Positions 13,222 through 24,897 of a DNA stretch of 64,000 bases are shown piece after piece. Position 1 is the stretch's first letter. Each line of letters begins with the position of its first letter. The DNA is from Anthostomella pinea (taxonomy: Eukaryota; Ascomycota; Sordariomycetes; Xylariales; Xylariaceae): the NCBI GenBank assembly GCA_963556695.1, contig CAUWAG010000020.1, positions 3,968,001 through 4,032,000 on the forward strand, given 5' to 3'. The notes beneath the pieces were generated by a model. The model saw nothing but the letters and a program-made list of their open reading frames with translations. It searched no databases and had not been told where the DNA came from. A program made the position numbers and the translations under genes.

Positions 13222-15375
13222 ATGTCTTATCTCCCCACCAACAGCATGTCGTCCGACGCGAACTACGGATCGAAGCGAAGCAGTGCCAACGGCAACTCTC
13301 AGGCCACCATGCCCGCTCACGCTGCCGCAAGCATTCCCGCCCACTACCTGGCGACTCAGGTGGCACCCCATCACGAGCTCATGGCCAACATGTCTGGCAT
13401 CCACACTCAGGGCCCTGTTGATGCTGGCATGAATGCAGTCGTCAACCAGTTCGGCGGACTTGGTATCAACGGTGCTGCTGTCGGTCATCATGGTGCGATG
13501 CCCGGAATGGCCAGTCCTTACATGACCATGCCGGATGGTCAGCTTGTCTACGGCGGTTACGCTCCCGCTGGAGCTCACCCTTTCGCCTACGGTCAGGGCC
13601 ATGATCCTAACAATCCGGCTTTCACCACCCCCTACCTCGCCCAGGGAAACTACCCTGCGTACATGCCCTACCCGGTCTTCCCCTACACTCCTGGCCGTAC
13701 TGGCAGCATGCCTGAGCGCACTGATGCTAGCGCTAAGGACGTTCCGGCTCTGGACAACCGTCGATCCTCGTACTCGACGCACTCGACCAATGAGTCTACC
13801 CCTGCTACACCCTTCTTCGGTAGCATGGCTGGACGTGACCAGGCTGCACGTGTTCCTGTCTTCGATCGCTCGACATACACCACTCCTTCCCCCCAGCAGC
13901 TCATTGCCGGTGGTGCTATCCAGCAGCCTAAGGGCTTCTACGCCATCCCGATCCCTGTTGATCGTGACCTTGAGGCACTTCTTCGACAAGAGCCGGCGAT
14001 CCCTGGCGCTGTCCCGGCTGTCTTCACTCCGCAGGAGAGCATGAAGACCCTGGACCAGAGCCTGGTCAACCACATCCCTGGCAACCGCAACGTCTACATT
14101 CGCGGTCTTCACCCGACTACCGACGATGAGCTTCTCTTGAAGTATGCCGATCGCTTTGGCAAGGTCGAGACCTCCAAGGCTATCATTGATACTGCCACGG
14201 GTGCTTGCAAAGGGTATGTGCCCTCTCATCTGACACACCTCAGCTGAATTGACTGACATGAATTTCAGCTTCGGCTTTGCCAAGTTCTTCGATGTTCGGG
14301 ACTCCGAGATGTGCATTCGAGGCTTCTACCGTCTGGGCTACGAAGTTGGCTTTGCACGAGTGCGCATCCCTGGGGATTCTTGCTGCGCTTTTCATCACCA
14401 TGCTGCTCGTGCTAACATGAACCAGGAGTCTTTCAACTCCCGACTCAAGGCTGAAGGAGATGAAGATTCTACCAACCTCTACATCTCCAACCTCCCTAAG
14501 TCCTTGACCGAGGCTGTGAGTACAGATTGCCATCCATCAACACATTGGTCCGCTGACATTTCCCTAGGAGCTTGGTGCGATCTTCCTCGGCTACACGATC
14601 TTGTCCAGCAAGATTCTCCGCGACTCAATGGGTAACAGCCGTGGTGTTGGATTCGCTCGGTAGGTTCCCTCTTGCACGTCCTCGACAAGCCATACATACT
14701 GACAGCGCCTCTAGCTTCGAGTCGCGTGAGCTGTGTGACGAGATCATCAAGGAGTTCACTAGTGTCAAGCTCGGTGATGAGGGTCTGCCTATGCAGATCC
14801 GCTATGCTGATACCCCGGCGCAGAAAGAGCTCAAGCGTGTCACCTCTGAGCGCCGCCAGTTCCGAACCAACGAGTACAACGTCGGTGCCTACGGCACTCC
14901 CCTTGTTGGCCTGGCTCCCACCATTTACAGCCAGCCCACCTTTCGACGTGGTGCAAGCGGAGCTGAGTAAGTTGTCACCCATGCTGACCCCGTTCACTCT
15001 TGACTAACATTCGTGTGTCTAGTGGCTACGGCGCTCGCGGTCCTTCCTTTGGCAACGGTCGTGGTCATGGACGTGGTGGTATGGGTGGTGGTATGGGTGG
15101 CAGGAACCCGTATGATAACCTGTCCCCTGCCCGTGCTGCCGCGTTCCCTGCCCGAAGCTTCTCTGCTGCCGAGTCTGTCTGGGCTTTGCCTCAGATCACT
15201 ATGCCTCATATCCCTACTAACTATCGCTCCTATTAGACTAAGCAACATTGCCTCTGGCAATGCGGCGTCTTCGGAGGATGGTTCGGCGGATGAAGGTGTC
15301 ACAATTCATGTGGAATCTCCCTTGGTTGCAAACGGAAGCACGCAGTCATCTCCCATCAAGCAGGAGAAGGACTGA
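13222..15375 (+). CDS. Tandem-RRM RNA-binding protein, RBMS/MSSP-like
   Basis: Single-stranded RNA/DNA-binding protein with two RNA recognition motifs, resembling metazoan RBMS (MSSP) proteins; the fungal role is not firmly known to me. Exons are 13222-14213, 14269-14359, 14426-14515, 14568-14659, 14715-14966, 15023-15109 and 15237-15375, giving 580 residues. Residues 1-285 are low-complexity, rich in Ala, Pro, Gly, Tyr and Ser. RRM1 starts at NRNVYIRGLHPTTDDELLLK and its RNP1 (KGFGFAKF) is rebuilt across intron 1. RRM2 starts at STNLYISNLPKSLTEA with RNP1 GNSRGVGFAR. An RGG-like Gly/Arg patch follows, then an acidic Ser-rich tail ending IKQEKD. The start at 13222 is the first Met after the probable leader intron; earlier in-frame Mets at 13,030 on are less likely. 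The last intron (15110-15236) stays open and may be retained. Confidence 0.88.
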
Positions 15376-15941
15376 GCATCAAGACCGTCTTGGTGTATAC
15401 TGCACGGCATTATCATCTTTTTGTCTTGTTTTGCGACGGCATGATCTATCAGCACCTTGGCACATCTTCGCTGCCATGGCACCGGCAGAGACGTCCCCCA
15501 TTGGTCGGCAGACATGATTACCCTCTCCTGGTTGTTCTTGTCATCGACTTACCCTTTCTCTTTCGAGTTATTAGAGATGACTCAAGTATGTCACCTTACC
15601 ATCACAAGGTTTCAGTGGACAAAGATTGTTTCGTGTCAACGGCATCAGACTCGTTCTATTCATCTTTGTACTCCCTGAAGATAGAAACTCGGTAGTTACT
15701 CTAGTAGGAGAGTATTCATAGATGAACTGCACATAAACCCCAACTTTCTGTTATGATGCTGTGAATATGAGATATACCATGACTTCTTGCAATGAACAGG
15801 TAAGTCTTACTAGTGCATTCATTCATTCCATTCATTCATTCATTCATTCATTGAACATGGCGGTGATGGGTTCACCGATACAATTACTTATTGAAGGGGT
15901 ATCAATTCATCTTTCTTTCCGCATCACTGATCTGGTGCCAT
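15376..15941. other. Convergent 3' spacer between the RBMS-like gene and RIO2
   Basis: 566 bp holding the 3' UTRs of two convergent genes. Apart from a (CATT)n tract near 15,816-15,852 I see nothing structured here and no gene. Confidence 0.6.
15816..15852. repeat. (CATT)n microsatellite
   Basis: A run of CATT units, interrupted once by CCATT, lies in the convergent 3' spacer between the RBMS-like gene and RIO2. It lies outside any coding exon. Confidence 0.9.
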
Positions 15942-17404
15942 CTATGTCTTGTCACTGACAGATAATATCGAGATGTCTATTGAGGCATCAGCAGCAACCT
16001 CACTTTTGTTGTTGTGCCGTCTGTTGAGAGCACTCTCCTCCTCTCCGTCCTCCTCCTCCTGGGCATTATCTTCGTCATCCTCATCATAATCATCTCCCAT
16101 ACTATCTTCGTCCTCGCTGTCACCACCACCACCGCCGCCGCCTTCTTCTCCCCGAGCCGCCTGCTGCTCCCTGATGGCGGCCTCGAGATCCTTGAGGGCC
16201 TTCTTGGAGAAGCCCGAGGCCTCGACGGCAGCGTCCAACCGCCTGGCGCCGTCCTTGCCGACCATCTTCTTGGCGTCGCGGTAGAAGGGCCCCGGCTGCG
16301 TGCTGACGAAGTGGAAGCGCCGCTCAAAGAAGCGCTTGATGCAGGCCACGTCGCGGTCGAAGTAGAACTCAGCGTTCTGGTGGTCCATCGATACCATCTG
16401 GGGGAAGTCGATGAGGACCGGGGTGATTGTGATGTTACTGCTCTCCTTTTCTGCCTCTTGCTCTGTCTGCTCGGCGGTTGCTGGTACTGTTTCGGGCTCC
16501 TTGGCTTTGGCTTTGGTTGATGACGTGGGTTGCTGCTCTTTGATGGTTTCCTGGTCCTGGTCTTTCTCCGGCTGCTCCTCCTCCTTTATCAAGATGTTGA
16601 ACTCGTTGAAATCACCGTGGATGAGCCCATGCTGCGCCAGCCTCAGGATCGTGCCGATGAGCTCCGCGTACAGCGCGGTCGGGTCCGGCACGGTGGCGAC
16701 CTGGCGCAGCGGGAAGGCGTCGACGAACTCCATGACGATGGTGTGGCGGCTCTGCGCGATGGGCAGCGGCACGGCGAAGCCCTCGTCGCGCAGCGCCCGC
16801 ATGAAGGCGTACTCCTTCTCGGCGGCCAGGCGGCTCAGGTACATCCACGAGCCGCTGCCCTGGTTTCGGCGGCGCAGGTAGTCGCGGTTGGCCTTGACGG
16901 TGCGGAACGAGATGCGGCCGAGGCGGTGGATCTTGAGCACTCTCTGTGTGCCGGAGTCGTCGGCCACCACCACGATGTCGCTCTCCTTGCCGACGCCGAT
17001 CTGGTTGCCGACGCTGTAGACGTGTTTTTGCGCCGCGTGCGTGTGCATGGCAAGGTAGTCCAGCCCGCCGTACGTCAGGCGGTACCCGTCGTACCGGGCC
17101 TCCTTGAGTCGTGATATTAGGTTCACTTTGGCGAGCGCGGATATGGCCTTGTGCGTGCGCGAGGCGCCGCCGCGCAGCTTGGCTATGCTTTCGATTAGGG
17201 GTGTGGGCACGATCTCGTGGTTCTTGCTGCCGATTTCTACCTGTTCGCGGGGCGCTGTGTCAGTCTTGATCGAGACCTGGGTCTGAGAATAGGGAAGCGT
17301 AGACAGGGTAAGGACAGGAAAGGGGCGGATGGGAGGCACACAGCTGTCAGGACGCGCCAGTCCTCTGCTGTGAGGTGGCGCATCGCCTTGGTATCGAGCT
17401 TCAT
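15942..17404 (-). CDS. RIO2: RIO2 atypical protein kinase/ATPase, 40S ribosome biogenesis
   Basis: RIO2 joins late pre-40S particles and hydrolyses ATP to drive its own release and 20S rRNA maturation in the cytoplasm. Exons are 17404-17342 and 17240-15942, giving 453 residues. The first 21 residues (MKLDTKAMRHLTAEDWRVLTA) come from a short first exon; a 101-bp intron restores VEIGSKNHEIVPTPLI, the start of the RIO2 winged helix. The P-loop-like segment GVGKESDI is at 103-110 and the ATP-binding lysine is K124. The catalytic loop HGDFNEFN is at 229-236 (D231, N236) and the metal-binding DFP at 299-301. Between catalytic loop and DFP lies a 56-residue Gln/Glu/Lys-rich insertion (240-295). The C-terminus is Gly-rich, then strongly acidic. 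It shares a divergent promoter region with RPN1. Confidence 0.95.
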
Positions 17405-18074
17405 GTTGGTGGTTTGCTGGCTCGTTCGAGCAGTTCGGGGTACGCGGTGGTAGTCAATATGTCCAGATTCAGGGGTATATAGCTGGTATATATTTGGGCA
17501 ACGACTGTGACTTCGGGCTGGCTGAGTTGGGTTGTCGTTGCGATTCCTCGATACCCCCCGCCAAAATGTTCGAAATTCAAAGTACAGGTCCTATCGATAG
17601 GCGATAAGATGGCGATAAGCTATAGCGCATGAAGCTGGAGAAGATGCAGACTACCTGAATTGTGATTGGTTGAGCTGGGCTACAATGTTGATTGGCCGGG
17701 TCTGCGAGGCTGGATTGATGCTGAGCTAGCTGGGAGCACTGACCACCAGCCAGGCGGCAAAGCGGTCGCGTAATAAACCCTTCCGCCTTGCCTGGGTGTT
17801 TGGTTGGAGCTTGCAGGTGAGGTCCTGCCGGAGCTACGAAAGCTCAACAACGAATCTGCACTCACTCATCTCATCACCAACTTCAATCTCGTCCATCGAC
17901 TTCACGCCACGACTGCTCCCCGCCACACCACGTCCTGGGAGATACTGATCCGAGCCGACAGATCTCGTCAATCCTCTACCTCTCGACGTGCTTGATCTCA
18001 CAGACAACCTCACGAAGCTTACCCTTCCGAATCGCATCACCCGAACCCGCCTCTCCCTCCGATCCTAGGCCAAG
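17405..18074. promoter_or_regulatory. Divergent promoter between RIO2 and RPN1
   Basis: 670-bp spacer serving two divergent housekeeping genes. A tight group of GATA cores occurs at 17,591-17,622, including a direct repeat GGCGATAAG at 17,600-17,608 and 17,611-17,619. These strings also resemble the PAC box GCGATGAG with one change. At 17,753-17,761 GGCGGCAAA differs by one base from the yeast proteasome element GGTGGCAAA and lies about 315 bp upstream of the RPN1 start. Sites are seen in sequence; function is inferred only. Confidence 0.35.
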
Positions 18075-20973
18075 ATGGCACCAACCAGTGACCAGCCAAA
18101 GTCGACCGACAAGGGCAAGGGCAAGGCTGTTGATGGTCCGGTCGACGAGAACAAGAAAGGAAAAGACAGTCAGCCTCAAGCAAATGGCAAGAAGGGTGAC
18201 GACAAGAAAGACTGTGTGTATCGCCTTTCACCATCGCCTTGCGGCTACATCGCTAACCGTCTACAGCTGCAGAAGAGTTGAGCGATGAAGATCAGCAGCT
18301 CAAGAACGAGCTTGACATGCTCGTCGAGCGGTTAGGAGTACGCATTCGACACCTTTTGCCCACGTCCAGGCTGTGCAGTGCTAACAACATGCGCAGGAGT
18401 CCGATGCATCTCTCTACAAGCCGGCCCTAGAGGCCATGAAGACCTCCATCAAAACCTCGACATCTTCCATGACCGCAGTCCCGAAACCCTTGAAGTTCCT
18501 GAGACCGCACTACGAGCCTATGACGAAGCTCTACGAAGACTGGCCCGCGGGCGATGACAAATCGTCCTTGGCTGATGTTCTGTCAGTCATTGGCATGACA
18601 TTCTCAGACGAAGACCGCCAGGATACCTTGAAGTACCGGCTGCTATCACCTACCCAGGACATCGGGTCGTGGGGTCATGAATACACACGACATCTGGCCT
18701 TGGAGATTGGCGAGGTATACGGAAAGCGGATTGTTGAAGATGAGCCTGTGAAGGACCTGGTTGATCTCGCACTTGTTCTCGTGCCGCTGTTCCTCACGAG
18801 TAATGCGGAAGCCGATGCTGTCGACCTGATGGGCGAGCTGGAGATTATCGATCAGCTCCCCAAATTCGTCGACGAAAACACATACTCTCGTGTCTGTCTA
18901 TACATCGTCAGCATGGTGAACCTATTGACATTCCCGGAAAACGAGCAGTATCTTAAGACCGCCCATGCCATTTACAAGGCATACAAGCAGCATACCCAGG
19001 CCATGGTGATCGCAATACGGCTCAACAACCCTCAACTCATCCACGATGACTTTAATGGTACATCGGATCCGGCTCTGAAGAAGCAGTTGGCGTTCCTGAT
19101 CGGTCGTCAAAAGATCTGGCTGGACGTTGACAAGGAAGGTGATGATGAGAAGGACGCTCAAGAGATTGATGAGGCCCTCTGCAACATCAAGCTCTCTGAG
19201 TATTTCAAGACGCTTGGCAAGGAACTCAACATTCTCGAGCCCAAGATGACAGAGGATATCTACAAGAGCCATCTGGAGAGCAGCCGTGTGGCCGGCATGA
19301 CGAACCTTGACTCGGCGCGACACAACCTTGCTGCTGCTTTTGTCAACGCTTTCGTCAACGCAGGCTTCGGCAACGACAAGATGATGCTGGTTGAGGAGGA
19401 TAAGGAGAGCTGGGTGTGGAAGACCAAGGACGAAGGCATGGTGTCGACGGTGGCGTCACTAGGAACGCTTCTCATGTGGGACGTTGAGAACGGGTTGGAC
19501 AAAATCGACAGGTTCACCTACGCCCAAGAGCCTCAGATCCAAGCTGGCGCTATGCTAGCCATTGGTATCATGAACTCCGGCGTACGGATAGACAGTGATC
19601 CTGCACTGGCCTTGCTGGGAGACTCGGACAAGCTCGAACACAAGAACCCTCTCGTGAGGACTGCGTCGATAATGGGTCTCGGTCTCGCTTACGCAGGGTC
19701 ACAAAAAGAGGACCTGATGGAGTTTCTGCTACCGATCGTCACCAACTCTGCCAACGACATGCAATTCTCTGCAATGGCCGCGCTTTCCTTAGGTTTGATC
19801 TTTGTTGGCTCTGGTAACGCTGAGATCAGCATGGCTTTCGTTACCCTCCTTTTGGACGAAGAGCGCAAGTCACAACTTACAGATAAGTGGACGCGCTTCC
19901 TGGCTCTTGGCCTAGGTCTTCTCTTCTTCGGTCGCCAGGAACAGGTCGATGTCGTCCTAGAGACCCTGAAGGCCGTCGACCATCCCATGGCTAGACCGAC
20001 TTCTGTTCTGGCGGAGATCTGTGCCTGGGCGGGCACTGGTGCCGTGCTGAAGATCCAAGAGCTTCTACATATCTGCAACGAGCACATCGAGGAATCCGAC
20101 GAGAAGAGGGGCGATGAGCTGTTGCAGGCATACGCAGTCATTGGAATTGCACTAGTGGCTATGGGTGAGGACGTGGGACAAGAGATGGTTCTGCGGCAAT
20201 TTGGCCATCTTATGCACTACGGAGAGCCCAACATTCGTCGCGCTGTCCCCTTGGCTATGGGTCTAATCAGCACCAGCAACCCCCAAATGAAGGTGTACGA
20301 CACACTGTCGCGGTACAGCCACGACAATGACAACGATGTTGCCATCAACTCAATCTTCGCCATGGGTCTGCTGGGAGCCGGCACGAACAACGCCAGACTG
20401 GCCCAGCTGCTTCGACAGCTTGCCAGCTACTACCACCGCGACCAAGAATCGCTCTTCATGGTTCGCATAGCCCAAGGTCTTCTGCACATGGGCAAGGGCA
20501 CCATGACCCTTAATCCGTTCCACACTGACCGCCAGATCGTTTCGCGGGTATCTACCGCCGGCTTGCTTGCCGTTCTTGTCGCCATGATCGACGCCAAGCA
20601 ATTCATTACCTCGAGCTCACACTACCTCCTGTACTTCCTGGTCACAGCGATGCACCCCCGATTCCTCGTTACTCTAGATGAAGACCTGAAGCCATTGACA
20701 GTCAACGTGCGTATCGGTCAAGCCGTCGATGTTGTTGGCCAGGCAGGTCGGCCCAAGACGATCACTGGATGGCAAACGCAAAGCACGCCAGTGCTTTTGT
20801 CGCACGGAGAACGAGCAGAGCTCGAAGACGAAGAGTACATCAGCTTAAGCAGTACCCTCGAGGGCCTCGTCATCCTCCGCAAGGTAAGGGCATCCGAACA
20901 GTAATCCCACCCTGGCCGATGTGCGGAAAAGCTAACCTGTCTCCAGAATCCGGACTGGGAGGACGGCAAATGA
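18075..20973 (+). CDS. RPN1: 26S proteasome regulatory subunit RPN1
   Basis: Largest non-ATPase base subunit of the 19S particle. It docks ubiquitin-like shuttle proteins and the deubiquitinase Ubp6 on its toroid. Exons are 18075-18213, 18267-18337, 18397-20883 and 20947-20973, giving 907 residues as usual for the family. The N-terminus is Lys/Asp-rich, then EELSDEDQQLKNELDMLVERLG spans the second intron, and HYEPMTKLYEDW follows. The middle contains proteasome/cyclosome (PC) repeats, seen as recurring Gly/Ala helical blocks such as ASIMGLGLAYAGS, AMAALSLGLIFVGSG and NSIFAMGLLGAGTNN. The C-terminal part has LNPFHTDRQIVSRV and MHPRFLVTLDEDLKPL. The small terminal exon adds NPDWEDGK. All introns have GT donors and CAG acceptors. 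It converges on DBP10 with a 315-bp gap. Confidence 0.96.
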
Positions 20974-21288
20974 TGATGAGCTGATTTCGTTGAATGGGGA
21001 GATCAAGCTAATTCAGTAGGCCAGGTTGCCCATAGGGCTAGACTGGTCGGAGCACCTGTTGGCCAATGTTCGTCTATGCATAAAGTGTACCATTAAAATA
21101 AATAATGAACTGTCGAGCTTCGCATTTAGAGCGTGCTCGGTGGTCTTCTGCAATAGGCGGTGCGGCTTACGAAATTCCTCAACAGTGTGCGTGACTGACG
21201 ATATAGGCAAATGCATATATAGCTGTATGTTCTACTCTCAAATACTCTACAGAATCCCCTACCTGCAGTCACAAACATGTCATGCTCA
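20974..21288. other. Short convergent 3' spacer between RPN1 and DBP10
   Basis: 315 bp shared by the 3' ends of two convergent genes. An A/T-rich stretch near 21,090-21,110 (ATTAAAATAAATAATG) could serve 3' processing. No gene seen. Confidence 0.55.
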
Positions 21289-24200
21289 TCATCCCCGCCT
21301 CGCCGGTCTCGCGTTCTTGGCCTTGCGCTTCTCCTTGAGCTTCCTCGCCTTGCGGATATCCTCGGCGTTCTTGAGCTCCTTCTTGTCGCCGGCGCCGTCC
21401 TTGAACCGGCCGACGCGGTTCTCCCTGGCGTCGGCTACGCGCTTCTTGCGCACGTGGTAGTCGTCGCGGTACTTGTCGGCCTCCTTGGGCGCCTTCTCCT
21501 GCTTGTGCTTGTACCGCTTGCCTCCTCCCGCGCCATAGCCACTGCCGGGGGCATTGGGTGCATCGCCGTCGGCACCACCTCCACCTCCACCTCCACGCTT
21601 CTCGGCCTCGCCCACGCGCGGCATGCGGCCCATGCGCTGGGCCTTCCTCCAGCGGTCGAAGCGGCCGCTCTGGAAGCTGGCGGCGATCTTGACACCGCTC
21701 TCGCCGCGCACCATCCTCGGGCCCTTGCCGGCGCCGCGGCTGCCGTCCTCGTCGTTGTCACGCGAGACGTACTTGGCGTCCTTCTTGTCCCAGCGCAGCT
21801 TGGAGCGGGTGGGCACGCCGAACGACTTGGCGCCCTCGTCGTTGGTCAGGTCCATGGTCGCGGTGCGGGCGGCCTCGACGAAGTTGCCGCCGACGTGCGA
21901 GCTGCCGGCGTGCACGCCGTAGCCGCGTTCCTCGGCCGCGTTCACTGTGCGCGGCTCGTATCCCATGTACGCCTCCGAGTCCTGCCATGATGACGGATCG
22001 GATGGCCCCTTCGACTTGTTGTTGTTGCTGATGGTGATTTCGAGGTCAGAGTCGGACTCGTCTTCTTCGGCGCCGGAAACAACATCGCTCCCCTGAGCTA
22101 CCTGCTCAATCTCCTCGTCTCCGAAGCCATCCTCACCATCTGCCGCGGGGGATTCTCCTTTTGACTGATCGGGATCTTCCGTCTTCTTTCCTGTTCTTCG
22201 AGGGCCAAAGCGTTCTCGGACTGTTTTCATGACTTCCGCGGCTTTGCTTCGACCCGTCTTGGCTCCTCTACTGATCTCAAAGATCGTTTCCTGGGGCTTG
22301 AAGCCGCCGATCGTTGCCAGCATCGCGGCACGAGCATCCTCGGCGTCTCCCAACTCATCTCCGAAGATAGGGTGGACCTGCGACCAGCCTTTGGATAGGA
22401 CGACTTCTTTCGCCCGGCGCGCGCTCTGGCTTGAGGCGGAGTTGCGGGTTTTCAGGTAGAGCTTCTCGGCCTTTTCGGCGACTCGGCGAAGTGCACTGAT
22501 GTCTTCGCTTTCACCCAAGACCTTGTTCAACCATTCGACATTACTCTCGACGCTGGTCCTGACGGGAGCACCGACTATCATGTCTTGTGCGTAGTTCGGA
22601 GTCTCCTTGTTCTCTTTACCAAGTACCAGCCTCTTGTTTAGGAAGAGGCTGAGATCGAGTAGATAGGGCGCATCAATCTCTCTGATCAGGCTGTAGCTCC
22701 AACCTGTGCCACAAAATCGAGTCAGTGATTGTTCCTTCGAACAGGTTGAGAAATCTAGATACTGACCTCGTTGTCCTGCTCGAGCCGTTCTGCCTACTCT
22801 GTGTACGAAAATCTTCGGTTGGGGGCAAAAGTCATAGTTGATGACATTACTTAGAATTGGGATATCAATTCCTGTCCCACATACGTTGTCAGTAATTAAA
22901 CTTGTAAGGGTCTCCCGGGACGTTCTTGTAGGTATGGAAAGTGGACAACTGCATTGGAGGTCCAGAGTTCTTCTTCCAGAAACACACGCGGTGGAACTAG
23001 TTCCAGAAGGAATCTCGTAGGTGTGAGTACTGACCTCTTGCGGCTACATCCGTGACAACAAGTATGTTGGAGCGTCCCCGTCTGAAGTTCTCAACCTGCT
23101 CTTTCCTGGCTGTTTGATCTCTGCATTGTACCATGTTAGTGACTTGTGGACTTAAATGAACAGTCACACCATGATCCACGTAGACCCAAAAGGGCGAATA
23201 GAAATAGGGGTTGCTCATGACGTAGACCAGAGGTAGAATCTAGGGTACACATACAAAGAACCATAGACATATGAGACCGCATATCCTGCTTGTCGAAGTA
23301 GCGTTTGTATATACTCCACGGAGTGTTTCTAGACTTAAGAGTCAGTGAATTACCCCGAACCACATAGAACAGGTCGGAAGAATGGATGAGGTGGAGCCTA
23401 CGTACCGTGGCAGTAAAGATGATAGTCGAATGCTCAGTTGGCTTCTCCTTAGGCGCATCGGGTCCTCGTTTCCTCTTTTTCGACGGCTTTCCTGTAGAGT
23501 CTGGTTCGGCACCAGCTGGCAAGCCCGTGGGCATTTTGATAACATCTTGGAGCAAGTGGAGAAGTGCACCTTCTCGCTCAGCACCCTTGACGTTGAAGAA
23601 GGCCGACTGGAGATCAGGCGAGATTTTCGTTTCTGCATCTAGACGGACAAGACTTGGGTCCTGCAACCCGGCTCGGGCGAATTCGACCAGGGAGGTAGGC
23701 AGAGTTGCAGAGAACAGTAAAGTCTGCCGTGTAGCTGGCAAGGCGTGCAAGATCTCCGTAAGCTGGGCCGCAAATCCCATTTCAAAGAGACGGTCCGCTT
23801 CATCGATGACCACATACTGTATCGAGGAGAGTGAGAGATTCATCTCTACCTTCAGATGCAGGAATCGACCGGGCGTGGCGATTACTATGTCGGGGTTTGA
23901 AGTCATGGAGCCGAACTGTTGCTCCAAGCTGTCACCACCGACAAGCAGCACACATTTGAGGTCAGTGCCCCGACTGAACTCTTTCACAACGCTCAGGGTC
24001 TGAATGGCGAGTTCTCTTGAAGGACTCAGAATCAGAGCGCGTGAACCGAACATATTGCTATGTATTTTCAGGCGTTGAATCATAGGCAGGACAAAAGCAG
24101 CGGTTTTTCCAGATCCAGTCCTTGCCATGCCAACGACATCCCTCTTCTCCAATATAAGGGGCATTGTTCGGCGCTGGATGGGGGTTGGGCTCTTGAATCC

Positions 24201-24515
24201 TTTGCGGGCGATGGCCTTGAGGAGATTCGCATTGAGTCCCATAGACTGGAAACCACCGCTTTTGCTGCTGTTCCCCTTCAGGTTGCCCGTCTTTCGGAAA
24301 GAAGCAGCTTGCTTCAGCGCAATGAATGCCTCGTCCCCGTCGTCGTCATCACCACTCCCAGCATCGAGAAGATCTCCAGCATCGAAACTATAGCCATCTT
24401 GTGCGCCACCCTTGCCGGGCTTCTCGTTCGCATCGTCCGGTCCGTCGGTGAACAGCGAGCCCAGGATGTCGATTTCGGCCTCAGATGCCGCTGGGGACAC
24501 AGCGCGTCGCGGCAT
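21289..24515 (-). CDS. DBP10: ATP-dependent RNA helicase DBP10 (DEAD box)
   Basis: Nucleolar DEAD-box helicase needed for 60S ribosomal subunit assembly. Exons are 24515-23406, 23328-23255, 23120-23035, 22871-22767 and 22703-21289, giving 929 residues. The Q motif [12 protein letters not shown] is near 106-117, Walker A ARTGSGKT at 131-138, DEAD at 238-241 and SAT at 269-271. Intron removal rebuilds the C-terminal RecA lobe: [44 protein letters not shown] and [18 protein letters not shown]. The DBP10-type C-terminal region follows with [15 protein letters not shown], and the tail is basic ([12 protein letters not shown]). A Gly-rich run lies near the end. A basic insertion ([10 protein letters not shown]) sits between the two RecA lobes. 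The start [20 protein letters not shown] matches the family N-terminus. It is divergent from the J-protein gene. Confidence 0.95.
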
Positions 24516-24897
24516 ATTGTCGGGTTGCTTTCGGAATGCGATGCGAACGGGTCATGGGGTTCCAAAAGCGCTGCGATATCTGGTGGAGAGGTGCTGGTGA
24601 CCTGGTTGAACGCCGTCGTTGTTCTCGGCTCAATGCTGCGATCATGGGGCAGATGGTCTCCACGAACTTTTTTGAATTCTGAGCGCAGGACCCCTGTCTA
24701 TCTTATCGACAAGCGATTAGCAGGAGAGAGCTGCCCCACATCCCTTTAACGGCGCCTTCTTCCCACCAAGACCGCCAAGTCACTCACACTTGACACTCCA
24801 TCTCCATCTCCCTCGCGCCGAACGTCTTCAGTTGTTCTGGTACTCTTCCAGTTCATCCATCGGTCGCTCGTTAATCCCGCAGTTAAGTTCAATCAAC
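24516..24897. promoter_or_regulatory. Divergent promoter between DBP10 and the J-protein gene
   Basis: 382 bp between two divergent starts, so both promoters and both 5' leaders must fit here. The right half is pyrimidine-rich, as is usual before a fungal start codon. I could not assign specific factor sites. Confidence 0.45.

Noticed and set aside
13198..14316. Long minus-strand open frame (372 codons) opposite the RBMS-like gene
   Set aside because: It is the antisense shadow of a real exon with strong codon bias; the sense product has RRM motifs and correct introns.
16530..17114. Plus-strand 194-codon open frame
   Set aside because: Antisense of the RIO2 kinase exon, which has all kinase motifs.
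21277..21990. Plus-strand 237-codon open frame
   Set aside because: Antisense of the DBP10 C-terminal exon; the Ala/Leu/Val-rich product is typical of GC-rich shadow frames.
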